From: Hydrogenophilales bacterium 16-64-40
GTDB lineage: Bacteria > Pseudomonadota > Gammaproteobacteria > Burkholderiales > Thiobacillaceae
NCBI GenBank assembly: GCA_002256995.1
Contig: NCGX01000002.1
Coordinates: 124,001 to 188,000, forward strand
DNA: 64,000 nt
Direction of reading: 5' to 3'
Shown: positions 1 to 9,075 of the stretch, in pieces
Numbering within the stretch: position 1 is the first letter of the stretch
Layout of the letters: every line of letters begins with the position of its first letter
Translations under genes and position numbers: made by a program
The notes under the pieces: generated by a model
Databases searched by the model: none
The model's input: the letters and a program-made list of their open reading frames with translations, nothing else
Told to the model about the DNA's origin: nothing

Positions 1-1
1 A

Positions 2-3000
2 GCGCCCTTGGATAATGTGGGTTGGGTTCGAATCGATGGTGACAGCATGTTCGTCGCCGCCGCACATACCACCGCCAGCCGTGATGACCTTGAGGGAAAA
101 TGGCTGCACGACCCGGCAACCGTTGCACCGCGCAAGGGGAGAGGGACACCGACGCAGCCCGCAGGCGACTTGCTCAAGGCGATCGGTGAGCTGCAAAAGT
201 TGAGGGTGGCTAGTCCCGGTCTCAAAGCCTCGATTGCTCTGACATGCAATCGGGAAGAGCCTGCGGACGTTCGAGTCAAGGCAGAAGCTCTCGCTGCGAC
301 TGCAGGTGTGAGCCTCGACGTCTGGTCCGTCTCCCGCATCGCGCAATACCTTGATACGACCGCCGACGGTCAAGCCATTCGTCACGCCTATCTTGGAATG
401 CCTGCAGTCTTGCTCTCGAAGGCCGAACTGCTTCGAGCGGGGCAACTGAGCTTGGACGCCAGGACGCAGCCGACCGATCCAGCATCGATTGTTGACCGAG
501 CCATCCAGCTTGGTGGAACGGGCCACGTGATCCTTTCGGGCGCCTCTGGCATGGGAAAGACAACGCTCTGCCTGGAGTTGCTGCGAACTTCGCTTGCCAA
601 TGGCCAAGCCGGCTTGGTACTTAGTGAACAGACGGTTTCGGTTGCAACCTCGATCGAAGAAGCCATCGACATGGAATTGCGACGCTATATTCCTCACCTT
701 GATCCGTTTGCAGGGTCTAAGGCGTTGGAGCTGTGTGGAGAGCTGACGCCACTTGTTATCGTCATTGAGGACATCAACCGCGCGGAGAACACTGTTGGCT
801 TACTGAACAAGGTTGTGGGGTGGGCGTTGCGCAGCATCTCGAAGGAAGCGACCCGTTTCCGAAGCCACTGGCGCTTGCTGTGTCCGGTCTGGCCCAGGTT
901 TCTGCCAGCAATCGAGAAGAGCAAAGATGCCTATTCCGCAGGCATCATTCAAACAATTGGGCTGTACTCTGACAAAGAGGCGTCGGAGGCTGTAAAGCGC
1001 CACGGCGAAGCGCTCGGAAAGCCGCAGGGTGACATGTCTGCGACAGCCATAGCGCGGGCGCTCAGCCGAGACCCATTGCTGATCGGTCTATACGACTTCA
1101 AGGGTACTGGGCTAGCACAGGACGTGATCGCGGAATATGTAGCGCGCGAGTTCGCCGGTGCTGCATTGTCCGCGGGCCTGACGGAAAGTGATGTCGACGG
1201 AGCGGTCGGACGGTTAGCGATTCAGATGCTGGAAAACAAGTGCCTCGACCCGACTTGGAATGATGCACTGGGCTGGCTTAACAACGAAGATGACAAGAAG
1301 GCGTTGCGTGCCTTGGTGAGTAAAGGCAGTCTTTTACGCCTTACCCGAGTTAACGGGAAGGAAACAATAGAGACACGGCACGATCGCGTTCTTCATTCAC
1401 TCCTCGCGGCCGAAATCGCCACTCGGCTTGCTACCGGTACAGAGGACGCCTACCTGTCAGATCCGTATTTCGCGGAGTTCGCCGGCACCGGTGCGGTGCT
1501 GGCGGAGTTGGCTGATTCTGATCTGCAGCGATTGATGCAGGAGAGTCCGCTGACTGCATTCTTTGCACTCAAGGACGCCGTTTCTCGGAATAGCGACTAT
1601 ACGCGCGTTGCCGCTGACGTCATTGAGAACTGGCTCGCATTGGAAGAAACACTGTCTCCGGCGTTCTTCTCACGCAGATGGCGGGCCTTGGGCATCCTGG
1701 CCGAAATCGACTCGCCAGTCGTCTTGGACCTTACAGAAAAATTTCCACCTGTTGACCGGCATCAGCCACTCTTTGAAGCCCGCTTCCGAAATGGCGACTT
1801 GGGTGCTGCACTCAATTGGTTGACTGAGTATCCATTCGAGGTCAGCGTAGGCGGTCGACAAGAACTGGTGGACTACGTGCGCAGCCGATCCGGGGTGGGG
1901 CTCATACGCGGCGTCGCGGCTGTATTGGCGTCGAGGGATTCGCAGCCGAGGGCGGTGCTCGGCGCTTTGTATCTGGCGGGGTATCTTGCGGATCCAGCCC
2001 TTGCGCAGTCGGTGAGAACCGCATGGAATGGCACCAATCCAGACGAGCGAAACCTGGAGGCGTTCCTGTGGGCGGCTGCTCGCGTATGCGGAGACGAGGC
2101 GGCCATCACGCTCGGGCCGGTCTGCGACGCATGGGCGGCGTTGCCTGAGCCGGACGATCATGCTCTTGCGGTCCTGTCCAGATCGTCTTTGGCAGCTTAC
2201 GGCGTATCGTGGAAGTTTCGCGATCATCTGCCGTGTGCTGCCGTACCGTATTTTGTGGAACGGGCGGCGAATGAGGAACTTAGGTGGCCCATTACTTATA
2301 TGCTGCGCGGCATCGACGACCCGATCGCAGTTCAGCATATGGCTGAATACCTCGCGGACCTCAGTCGGCAGACCGAAGGCAAAGGTGGATTCATCGACAG
2401 TTTTGTCAAGGATGAATGGAGACGCCTGTCGGACGAACAGGGGCGTCCGATGAGCACGGCGAGCAAGTCGCGCCTGCTCGATCTTGCGACTGATACGCGC
2501 AACGACAAACACATCCGTAAACAGGCCTTCGCAATTTGGGAAGTCAGTGTTGGGCCTGACGATGTAGCTATCGCCCGGGCGATCCCACACGGGGATCTTC
2601 TTCACGATACCGCGGTGTGGGCGCGTGCCCGGCGTCAGGACTTCTCCGTCATTCCTGAACTCGTCGAGAAGATCAAGACGAAGTCCCCCGCTTACTGGTG
2701 GCAAGCCGGTAGGTACATCTGGACAGATACGCTGACGGCGTTACTTGACGAGTCAATCCAGAAGCTTGGCAGAGCGCCATTGGATCAACATGAAAACCTC
2801 GGTGAATGGATCTTTCCAGAGCACTTGCTCAGGTTAGAAATCCCAACTGCACAGCAGATTCTCATCAAGCATTGGGACCAAGTGCGAGGTCTGCCCAGAT
2901 TCGTACAAGTCGCCCTGTTCTTGGCCACGCCAGAGTTGGTAAGTCTCGCCAATGAAGCCATAGCCGCAACTGCGAACAAGAAGGCAATCTTTGAGCACTT

Positions 3001-3520
3001 CTCATTCACCACGGGCCTTAGGACATTGGGGCGCACGGGCGTGACGCGCGAGGCTCAACTCGAGGTCTTGCAGCCCTATCTGGGCCTGCTCTCGGAACAC
3101 GACCTCTTCGCTCTCTGGGAAACATGCAACAGGGGGAAATGGAAGCGATACCGTCGAGAGCATCTTGACCCACTGCTCATAGCATCGGAGTCGAAAATAA
3201 CGAGTCGGCTACGTTCGGATCCGCCATTCGATATGTCTGATTTGGACAAGGAGCTTAGCGGCGAGCCCTCGTTCGCCTACCTTTGGCTGGATATGCGCCA
3301 GCGAGATGGAGCCGAGCGCGAAGCACTGCTGGATGCGCTACTTACTTGGGTAAGGGAAAAGAGCAACGTGGCGGCTTTGGAAGTAGCTGGCGGGGTCTAC
3401 TCAAGAGAAGCTAGTCGCGCCGAATTTCACGCGTTCGAGCAGCTTGCTTCCACACTTGTAGGAAGCGAACATGTCCTGAAACAGGTGCACTTTGACATAT
3501 TCAATCGAACACTCAGTTGA
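2..3520 (+). CDS. Large P-loop (STAND-like) NTPase, probably with an N-terminal nuclease domain; 5' end outside the window
   Basis: The frame is open from the window's left edge, so the gene very likely starts upstream; the first possible start inside is a TTG at 8. Numbered from there, residues 1-130 look like the end of a restriction-endonuclease-like domain (the IALTCN strand, then a VSLDVWSV segment and a QAIRHAYLG end). A Walker A motif GASGMGKTT lies at 178-186 and a Walker B-like LVIVIEDINR at about 248. The remaining 850 residues are helical and repeat-like, as in the sensor part of STAND proteins. That architecture is common in anti-phage proteins; the function here is inferred from it and from the island setting. 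It converges on the next gene, which is on the other strand. Confidence 0.6.
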   Translation, partial: APLDNVGWVRIDGDSMFVAAAHTTASRDDLEGKWLHDPATVAPRKGRGTPTQPAGDLLKAIGELQKLRVASPGLKASIALTCNREEPADVRVKAEALAATAGVSLDVWSVSRIAQYLDTTADGQAIRHAYLGMPAVLLSKAELLRAGQLSLDARTQPTDPASIVDRAIQLGGTGHVILSGASGMGKTTLCLELLRTSLANGQAGLVLSEQTVSVATSIEEAIDMELRRYIPHLDPFAGSKALELCGELTPLVIVIEDINRAENTVGLLNKVVGWALRSISKEATRFRSHWRLLCPVWPRFLPAIEKSKDAYSAGIIQTIGLYSDKEASEAVKRHGEALGKPQGDMSATAIARALSRDPLLIGLYDFKGTGLAQDVIAEYVAREFAGAALSAGLTESDVDGAVGRLAIQMLENKCLDPTWNDALGWLNNEDDKKALRALVSKGSLLRLTRVNGKETIETRHDRVLHSLLAAEIATRLATGTEDAYLSDPYFAEFAGTGAVLAELADSDLQRLMQESPLTAFFALKDAVSRNSDYTRVAADVIENWLALEETLSPAFFSRRWRALGILAEIDSPVVLDLTEKFPPVDRHQPLFEARFRNGDLGAALNWLTEYPFEVSVGGRQELVDYVRSRSGVGLIRGVAAVLASRDSQPRAVLGALYLAGYLADPALAQSVRTAWNGTNPDERNLEAFLWAAARVCGDEAAITLGPVCDAWAALPEPDDHALAVLSRSSLAAYGVSWKFRDHLPCAAVPYFVERAANEELRWPITYMLRGIDDPIAVQHMAEYLADLSRQTEGKGGFIDSFVKDEWRRLSDEQGRPMSTASKSRLLDLATDTRNDKHIRKQAFAIWEVSVGPDDVAIARAIPHGDLLHDTAVWARARRQDFSVIPELVEKIKTKSPAYWWQAGRYIWTDTLTALLDESIQKLGRAPLDQHENLGEWIFPEHLLRLEIPTAQQILIKHWDQVRGLPRFVQVALFLATPELVSLANEAIAATANKKAIFEHFSFTTGLRTLGRTGVTREAQLEVLQPYLGLLSEHDLFALWETCNRGKWKRYRREHLDPLLIASESKITSRLRSDPPFDMSDLDKELSGEPSFAYLWLDMRQRDGAEREALLDALLTWVREKSNVAALEVAGGVYSREASRAEFHAFEQLASTLVGSEHVLKQVHFDIFNRTLS

Positions 3521-3782
3521 TGGTCAAGTTCGTCGTCGGAAACAGACGATTGACGGGCTCGAAAGTCACAAGGCGGCTGTCGGATACATTGCTGACGTAT
3601 TGGTCAGTCCTATGGTCAGCTATGGCCGATGATCAGCGCTGTGGCTGAATTGTTGAATGCCGCGTTCTCGGCCTAAGTGGTCGGCCATAGATGTGACCGA
3701 GGATGTCCGCTCAAGGCTGATTGCCGCCGCTCATTGCCGATCTGCCGATTGGCAGCGATTGGGCTGTCCGACAGCGAACGGC

Positions 3783-5549
3783 TTATCCCTCGCTCTTCTC
3801 GTGGTCTCCGAAGATGAGACTCCCGATGCACCAAACGGCGTGGCCGAAGTTGCTAATCAGCTGCTCGCCCTGTCGCAGATACGATGCCGCGTCGTCGATG
3901 CCGGCGAGCTTGAGGGCTTCGCCGATCTTCGAGCTAGTCGGGTGGGCGTCGCCAAGGCGCATGTCGTAGGCGCCGGCGATGACAGCGAAGACCTCTCGTG
4001 CGCGCTCCTCCCCGGCCTTCTGGGCAAGGATGTTTTGCAGCAACTTGTTGGAGCCCCGCTTGTCCTTGTCGGGGTGGTTGGACAGCTTTCGAAGAGAGCG
4101 CACGTCGAGTCGGTCGGAGAAGACGCGAACGAGCTCCTTGGCCAGCCGCAAGAGTGACGCTTGGTCCTTGCTCGAAAAGCGAGAGACGTGCTGCATCGTG
4201 GCCGCATCATCAATGTCATGTGAAAAGAGCGACACACCAAATGTCTTGCGAAAGTCGGCCTCCAGCAACCGCATGCACCCAAACAGCATCTCCTCCACGG
4301 CGTTTGTGTCCGCTGGCCGCGCCTTAACCTGCGAGGCGAGGAGCTCGGCGCTGACCTTCCCCTCAGGGGCGACATTGCTTGCGGCCCAGAGGAACTGCTC
4401 CCAGGCGGGCAGCTTGGCGATGTCGTAGGCATAGACGGTGATGAGTTCGGAGGCGTTGATACCGAAATGGGTTGAGTACCCCGAAGTGGATTTGATTGCG
4501 CCGGTCTCAGCCGTGTACCACTCTAGGGAGAAGCCTCGATGGCTCAGGAGTTCATTGACTACGGACGGGCGGAACCAGAGCCACCGTCCGATGTCTTCGT
4601 TGTTGAGTTCCGCCGAGAACTTGCGCGAACCGTCCGTGTCGACGATGAAGTGCGGCAGATTCTGATCCTCGTCCCCGCGCACACGCACGCTATTTCCCTG
4701 GTGTTCGATCCACTCGTCTCGCCAGAACTCGCCTTCGACCCGCACACCGGGGTAGCCGCTTCGATGGCCCTTGCTGCTCTCTGAGGCGGTGTTGTCGTCT
4801 GTCTCAGGCCCCATGACCGGAGCGTCTTCCGCCGCGTCGACGTCGGTGCGCCAAATGCGAAACGATGCCCAGCTCCCGCCGAACACGCTGTTCAGCTCCT
4901 TGATGCGCAGCTCGTACCTTCCACCTTCACGCTGCTCCTGGATCTCGTTTAGGCCGGCATAGGGGCTGTTCGTGACGTCGGCCACGTTCTCGACGCGCTG
5001 GCGGTAGTAGGACAGACGAAGGGACAGGCCGCGCGCGGCCAGATAGTCCATCAGGAACTCGCGCTTGATCTCCATCAGGCGTTGGCTGCCATCGCTGTCC
5101 ACTGTCTCCCTGGCGACCACGACAAAGTCCTCTTCCGGCCTGACCCAGTTCGGCCCCTCCTTAATCAGGCGAAGCGCGACCACCAAGTCAGGATTCAGGA
5201 TCCACTGCCGGCCGCCCACCACAGGCTGTGGGTGCTCGAAAACAAGGTTGGTCCCGATGGGCTCCTTGTCGTTGTACTGGTATTCATCGATCGGCGAGTA
5301 ATGTCCATCCGAGTATGCATACGGTGCCACCGTGTGCCCGATGCCGATGTCGCTCCAGCTCAAGCGCTCGGCGAGTTCGAGATGTTTGTTTGGAAAGGCG
5401 ACGGAGCCGCAAGCGAATATGTCGCCGATATACCCAACTTCCTTCACGTTGCACTTCTCGTCATTGAGCGACGCCCGGAGTGGGACCCAGGTCGCCCGAG
5501 AGAACGGACGCCGAATTTCGGAGGTTTGAAGAATCCAAGCTTTGTTCAT
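3783..5549 (-). CDS. Unrecognised 588-residue protein of the accessory island
   Basis: I do not recognise this family. The ATG at 5549 begins MNKAWILQTS and is the first start in a frame that stays open to 3783. The protein is soluble-looking, with no signal peptide or membrane segment. The N-terminal half is rich in beta-type hydrophobic and aromatic patterns (for example GRQWILNPDLVVALRL). The C-terminal 200 residues are helical, with an HPDKDKRGSNK stretch and a LGDAHPTSSKIG segment that loosely recalls the end of HEPN-type domains; that likeness is too weak to assign. It is convergent with the STAND-like gene, 262 bases away, and stands alone on its strand. A defence role is only suggested by location. 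Confidence 0.55.
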   Translation of the reverse strand: MNKAWILQTSEIRRPFSRATWVPLRASLNDEKCNVKEVGYIGDIFACGSVAFPNKHLELAERLSWSDIGIGHTVAPYAYSDGHYSPIDEYQYNDKEPIGTNLVFEHPQPVVGGRQWILNPDLVVALRLIKEGPNWVRPEEDFVVVARETVDSDGSQRLMEIKREFLMDYLAARGLSLRLSYYRQRVENVADVTNSPYAGLNEIQEQREGGRYELRIKELNSVFGGSWASFRIWRTDVDAAEDAPVMGPETDDNTASESSKGHRSGYPGVRVEGEFWRDEWIEHQGNSVRVRGDEDQNLPHFIVDTDGSRKFSAELNNEDIGRWLWFRPSVVNELLSHRGFSLEWYTAETGAIKSTSGYSTHFGINASELITVYAYDIAKLPAWEQFLWAASNVAPEGKVSAELLASQVKARPADTNAVEEMLFGCMRLLEADFRKTFGVSLFSHDIDDAATMQHVSRFSSKDQASLLRLAKELVRVFSDRLDVRSLRKLSNHPDKDKRGSNKLLQNILAQKAGEERAREVFAVIAGAYDMRLGDAHPTSSKIGEALKLAGIDDAASYLRQGEQLISNFGHAVWCIGSLIFGDHEKSEG

Positions 5550-5930
5550 GGATCGATTCTCTAGGTGATGTTAGCAACTGCTACTTTAATCCAGCAGCCC
5601 GCGCCTGAGTAACGTAGGACCTGTTCGCTGATCGCAGGGGGAGGTCAGCGCTGCATTGGTACAAGTTGGACGGGGAGCGAGTACCAGAGAGCAGTCGCGG
5701 ACGAGCGCCAGCCTTTGGCAGGCAGCGGCTCACGGGTCGTCTTATGGGAGAGACCGCTATGCGCTGCTCAGCGGTCGTTCGCGGATATGCAGCTCACCGT
5801 CCGCTTCGGCCGACGACCTGCCCGTTATGCATGAATTGCCGACCGTCGCGTCCCTGGCCAATCCGGTCAGACAGCCAAGGTTGAATAAACAAAAAGCGTC
5901 CGCCACTCACCACCCGGCCGACAGCCTGGG
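5550..5930. other. Gene-poor stretch of 381 bases
   Basis: No convincing gene, RNA or repeat is seen between the start of the 588-residue gene and the end of the DUF2442 gene. Short open frames here have no ribosome binding site and no recognisable product. Confidence 0.5.
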
Positions 5931-6356
5931 TCAGCCTGCCAGTAATTCCTTGGATTTTTTCGGCCTGCCGCCGAGCTTCCCGTTCTTGCGCGCAGCTTCC
6001 GCTTTGGCGGCGCTGGAGGATGCGCCACCAATCTTACCCATCTCCGCTGCCATCCATCGTTTCGAGCCAAGGAAGCCCTCCAGAAGCGCCGGGATGTAGA
6101 GATCGGCATCCAGTTGGGGGAAGTGGATTCCGAGGCCGGACGGGGTGATTTCGGCGTCTGCAAGATCGGCAGAGTGGGCGTGTTCCAGCCCTTGCGCCTG
6201 CTTGGGCGAAAAGGCGAGATCCAGGCCAGATGCAAGGGTGATGACGACGCGGGAAATGCGACGGTCATACCGCACCGAGACGACGGTGGGAAAGGCCGCT
6301 TTCTTTGCGGCCGCCCGCCCGCTGGCGGCGTCGAATGCTTCGTCAGTAATCTTCAT
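5931..6356 (-). CDS. DUF2442 family protein
   Basis: The 141-residue product has the DUF2442 pattern: a short beta-rich domain with VVSVRYDRRISRVVITLASG, then AFSPKQAQGLEHA, and PSGLGIHFPQLDADLYIPALLEGFLG. After it come a MGKIGGASSSAAKAEAARKNG segment and a basic GGRPKKSKE end, likely a nucleic-acid-contacting tail. The start is the ATG at 6356, just after GGAGG in the transcript; the frame continues 48 bases upstream but those residues look like the end of a neighbouring gene. DUF2442 proteins are commonly encoded next to DUF4160 proteins, a pair often listed as a putative toxin-antitoxin module. Here the partner survives only as a scrap upstream. Function is unproven. Confidence 0.75.
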   Translation of the reverse strand: MKITDEAFDAASGRAAAKKAAFPTVVSVRYDRRISRVVITLASGLDLAFSPKQAQGLEHAHSADLADAEITPSGLGIHFPQLDADLYIPALLEGFLGSKRWMAAEMGKIGGASSSAAKAEAARKNGKLGGRPKKSKELLAG

Positions 6357-6374
6357 GTATTGGCCTCCATTCAT

Positions 6375-6439
6375 GGGCCCATGGTCGTTGCCGTAGACGC
6401 CCACGGCAAGCCCTGGATGCTCAGAATTGTTGGCATCAT
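6375..6439 (-). pseudogene. Remnant of a DUF4160 gene upstream of the DUF2442 gene
   Basis: Reading leftward from ATG at 6436 gives MPTILSIQGL, the usual opening of DUF4160 proteins. After a one-base change of frame the sequence gives LAVGVYGNDHGP, which fits the next conserved block, where VxxYxNDHxPxH is expected. The remainder (about 60 residues) is absent and the DUF2442 start follows almost at once. I read this as a frameshifted gene with a large internal deletion. It is a short match made by eye. Confidence 0.4.
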
Positions 6440-6685
6440 AGCAATAAACCTAAGCTGTTTGGGTTTTGGTGGTTAGCCCATATCTTCGCCAGACTTGACT
6501 TGACTTGGCTCACGTCGCTGTCAAGTGCGAAAGCGGTGAGTACACCTCCGACGGTCCGAACTCAGCGCTTCTGGAGGCACTCTCGAGTTGTCCGTTATGA
6601 GCAAATGAGCTCTTTCACGGCGGCGACAGGCTGCAGCCCCCCCTGCGATTAATGGTGTTGTACGCATCAGAATCCAGGAACGCGA
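6440..6685. other. Short intergenic stretch without recognised features
   Basis: Together with the DUF4160 remnant this leaves about 330 bases without an intact gene between the DUF2442 gene and the small membrane-protein gene. I see an imperfect short direct repeat (ACTTG units near 6492-6510) and nothing else I can support. Confidence 0.4.
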
Positions 6686-7027
6686 TCACGATCCCGCCCT
6701 AGCCTCTTGAGAGGGGCCATCTTGTGATTCCTTGCCACCTCCCATTTTCCGGTATGTGATCCTGCTGATATGCCACACCGCCACCCCCGTAAGTCCGATG
6801 GACGGAATCATCAGGAAGTTGCCGACCAACTCACTGACAAACAAATAGATGACCAGCGTTACGCCCCAGATAGCAACTGGGCCGATGATCGATGCCAAGA
6901 TGGTCAATCTTCGCGCTCGCCGCTCGATCGGGCTGTAATCTCGGGTCATCAGCAGAATGACGTAAATGGCTGCCGCGATCATCGTAATGATCAGGCCGGC
7001 GAACCAGGCGATATTGTTATCGGTCAC
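6686..7027 (-). CDS. Small membrane protein, three predicted transmembrane helices
   Basis: A 113-residue protein beginning MTDNNIAWFAG at an ATG preceded by AAGGAG-like sequence (CGCAAGGAGAAAAACGTG in the transcript). Three hydrophobic stretches (about residues 7-28, 43-68 and 71-88) are separated by a basic RRARR loop, and the C-terminus is charged and soluble. I recognise no family. It lies just past the end of tniQ in the same direction and may be cargo of the Tn7-like element or unrelated. Confidence 0.55.
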   Translation of the reverse strand: MTDNNIAWFAGLIITMIAAAIYVILLMTRDYSPIERRARRLTILASIIGPVAIWGVTLVIYLFVSELVGNFLMIPSIGLTGVAVWHISRITYRKMGGGKESQDGPSQEARAGS

Positions 7028-7175
7028 GTTTTTCTCCTTGCGTTTCTTTGGTCAAAATCCCGTTGCTAACATGTTTGCAATCCTGGCGAGGAAACAATGA
7101 GCACATCAGCTGGGCAGGCCTAGTCGTACTTCTGGTGCTAGTTGCCGGCATCGGCTTGGGCATTATCTTGATCGA

Positions 7176-9074
7176 TCACTTGTTGGGCCGAGACCGGTCC
7201 ATAACTCCGCCGAACTCCATCTGCCCTCCCTTGCTGTGACGCAGGTTTTCCAGCACGGCCATCAGCTGCTCTGTTCGTTCAAAAAAGGCCTTATGACAGC
7301 AGCCAGGGCCGGTGCCCGACAGTGACAAGAATCCTTGCGCTTCCACTAGCCGTCGCGCGTTCGCGCTGGACATCCCTAGAAGCTCGGCTATTTCCGCCAC
7401 AAAAATGTACCTCTGGAGAAATCGATCGATCTCAGTTCTGTGAACCCGGCTGCCGATGCGTTGGTGAACACGAAGGCGCGACGCCTCAAGGAAGTGATTG
7501 CTCACCAGCCAGTACGCATCAGTCTTACGACATTCAAAGCGCCGGGCGATGTCTTCATTGGCCAGCCAGTCCCGTAACGGGTTCTTGACACCACGTTGCC
7601 ACGATTTGAGCTGGTTCGCGTCGAATACCCAACGGGCGATGCCGCGGGCAGAGTTGAGGAGGGCCGCCGGCACCAGTTTTTCCGACTTCACCGCACGGAC
7701 CAACTCGACGACTTCGTCACTGCTGAAGCTCCAATACCGAAGCGCATGCGCGACCGACACCTGGTTCTCCTCTGGAACCGACAGAACAGGCAACGCCGAA
7801 CCAATGGCCAACAGCGCTTCAACTTCATCCCTAGGAATGATCCAGGGTGCGCGAGGGTGCGCCCCAAGACGGCGCGCATTGGGAAAGAGCAGCCGCACCA
7901 ATTGCTGCATCCTGACCTTGCATAGTCCGAGCGCCTTCATCGCCGTTGCGAAATCCATTTCAGCAGCTAGATGAAGCTCCAACTGATCCAGACCGTCGTT
8001 TCGAACGACCAGAAACCGCCGCCCGGTCGAACTGATGGTTTCCTGTGCTTCAATCAATCCCTCTTGTATGAGGCTTCTTAGTCGCTTTGTGGAGATCCTC
8101 AGTTTGTCGGCAGCGACCTTCCCCGGTATCCATACGACGCGATCAAGAAGCGCCGCAGCGAGACGCCGGTTGCGCTTCGCGACGCCGCCCTTCCAGAATT
8201 CGGCAACCCATTCTTGAAAGGCCTGGTGTACCGGGGCAAATGCCTTATCGTGGAGGCCGCGGTACAGGTACAAGTGGGCTTGCCCCAACATGCCGTTCAA
8301 GCCAGTCTTCACCCCAACGGAGAACTCCTGGATAGTGCTGAAGGCTGCCTTGAAGCTCAATGGCCACTGAAAGAGGATTTCGGCTGCCAGCGAGGAAACA
8401 GGCCAGGACGCGTTCATCCTCCCCGCGTTTCTGAGCTTCAACGGCTTCGCTCCTGCGGCAGGGTCGAGGTAGCTCCCGACATAGCGAATCAAACGCTGTG
8501 TTTGCTCGAGATCCAGCCCGGCCAGCGGCTCCGAAAGATCCGCCGATTCTTCGGTCCCGAGCAGGCGCAACTCCAACAACTCTGACAAGCGGCGAGCATT
8601 TTCGGGGGCGAGGCCCGGCTGCTCTTGCCTGAGATCCGACCCGCACTGGCACCGCAGCAAGTATTCACGGCCCCACTTGATTGGCTTGCCGCAGGAGTTG
8701 CACTGATCGACGAGCCACACACCATGTTCCGGACAGACGTCATGAAACAGGATCTCCCAGGCAGCGCGCCATCGCGGGTCCTCGGCCAGACAATGGGGAC
8801 AGAAACGCGCAAACTTGCTGTTCCAGATGCGCCCTTTGGCAAGTAAAGACTCCATCCGCGCCACGTGCTGATGCAAATCCGGATAAAGCTTGGGATCGGG
8901 AAGCAGTACGTGGCGCTGAAAACTGGCCACACCGAAACGGAGCCCCGTGGCCTCCAGGTCCTGCACCGATGTGCAGTTGGCTTCGGCCAAACGCAGTAGG
9001 TAGCCGCGCGGCCCCTCGTGCCGCCCGGGGGCAGGTCGCACGAGAAGCGACGGCTCAATAGGGAAGTCGTTCAT
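7176..9074 (-). CDS. tniQ: TniQ/TnsD-family target-selection protein of a Tn7-like transposon
   Basis: The protein has the TniQ N-terminal block followed by a zinc-binding cluster (FCPHC, VCPEHG, QCNSCG, RCQCG) at about residues 90-155. TniQ family proteins read the target site and recruit the AAA+ regulator and transposase. At 632 residues it is much longer than stand-alone Tn5053 TniQ (about 400), closer to TnsD, and its C-terminal half has several helical DNA-binding-like modules (for example KLRISTKRLRSLIQEG and ELLGMSSANARRLVEAQG), as expected for a sequence-specific target reader. The ATG at 9074 follows the stop of the upstream ATPase gene by one base; a GTG at 9086 that overlaps it is an alternative start. 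Which chromosomal site it recognises cannot be told from here. Confidence 0.88.
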   Translation of the reverse strand: MNDFPIEPSLLVRPAPGRHEGPRGYLLRLAEANCTSVQDLEATGLRFGVASFQRHVLLPDPKLYPDLHQHVARMESLLAKGRIWNSKFARFCPHCLAEDPRWRAAWEILFHDVCPEHGVWLVDQCNSCGKPIKWGREYLLRCQCGSDLRQEQPGLAPENARRLSELLELRLLGTEESADLSEPLAGLDLEQTQRLIRYVGSYLDPAAGAKPLKLRNAGRMNASWPVSSLAAEILFQWPLSFKAAFSTIQEFSVGVKTGLNGMLGQAHLYLYRGLHDKAFAPVHQAFQEWVAEFWKGGVAKRNRRLAAALLDRVVWIPGKVAADKLRISTKRLRSLIQEGLIEAQETISSTGRRFLVVRNDGLDQLELHLAAEMDFATAMKALGLCKVRMQQLVRLLFPNARRLGAHPRAPWIIPRDEVEALLAIGSALPVLSVPEENQVSVAHALRYWSFSSDEVVELVRAVKSEKLVPAALLNSARGIARWVFDANQLKSWQRGVKNPLRDWLANEDIARRFECRKTDAYWLVSNHFLEASRLRVHQRIGSRVHRTEIDRFLQRYIFVAEIAELLGMSSANARRLVEAQGFLSLSGTGPGCCHKAFFERTEQLMAVLENLRHSKGGQMEFGGVMDRSRPNK

Positions 9075-9075
9075 C

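Noticed and set aside
7048-7239. Short rightward frame with one hydrophobic segment next to tniQ
   Set aside because: Its end lies antisense to the last tniQ codons, its possible start has no ribosome site and the only nearby ATG runs into a stop after a few codons. It may be debris of an older gene, but cannot be supported.
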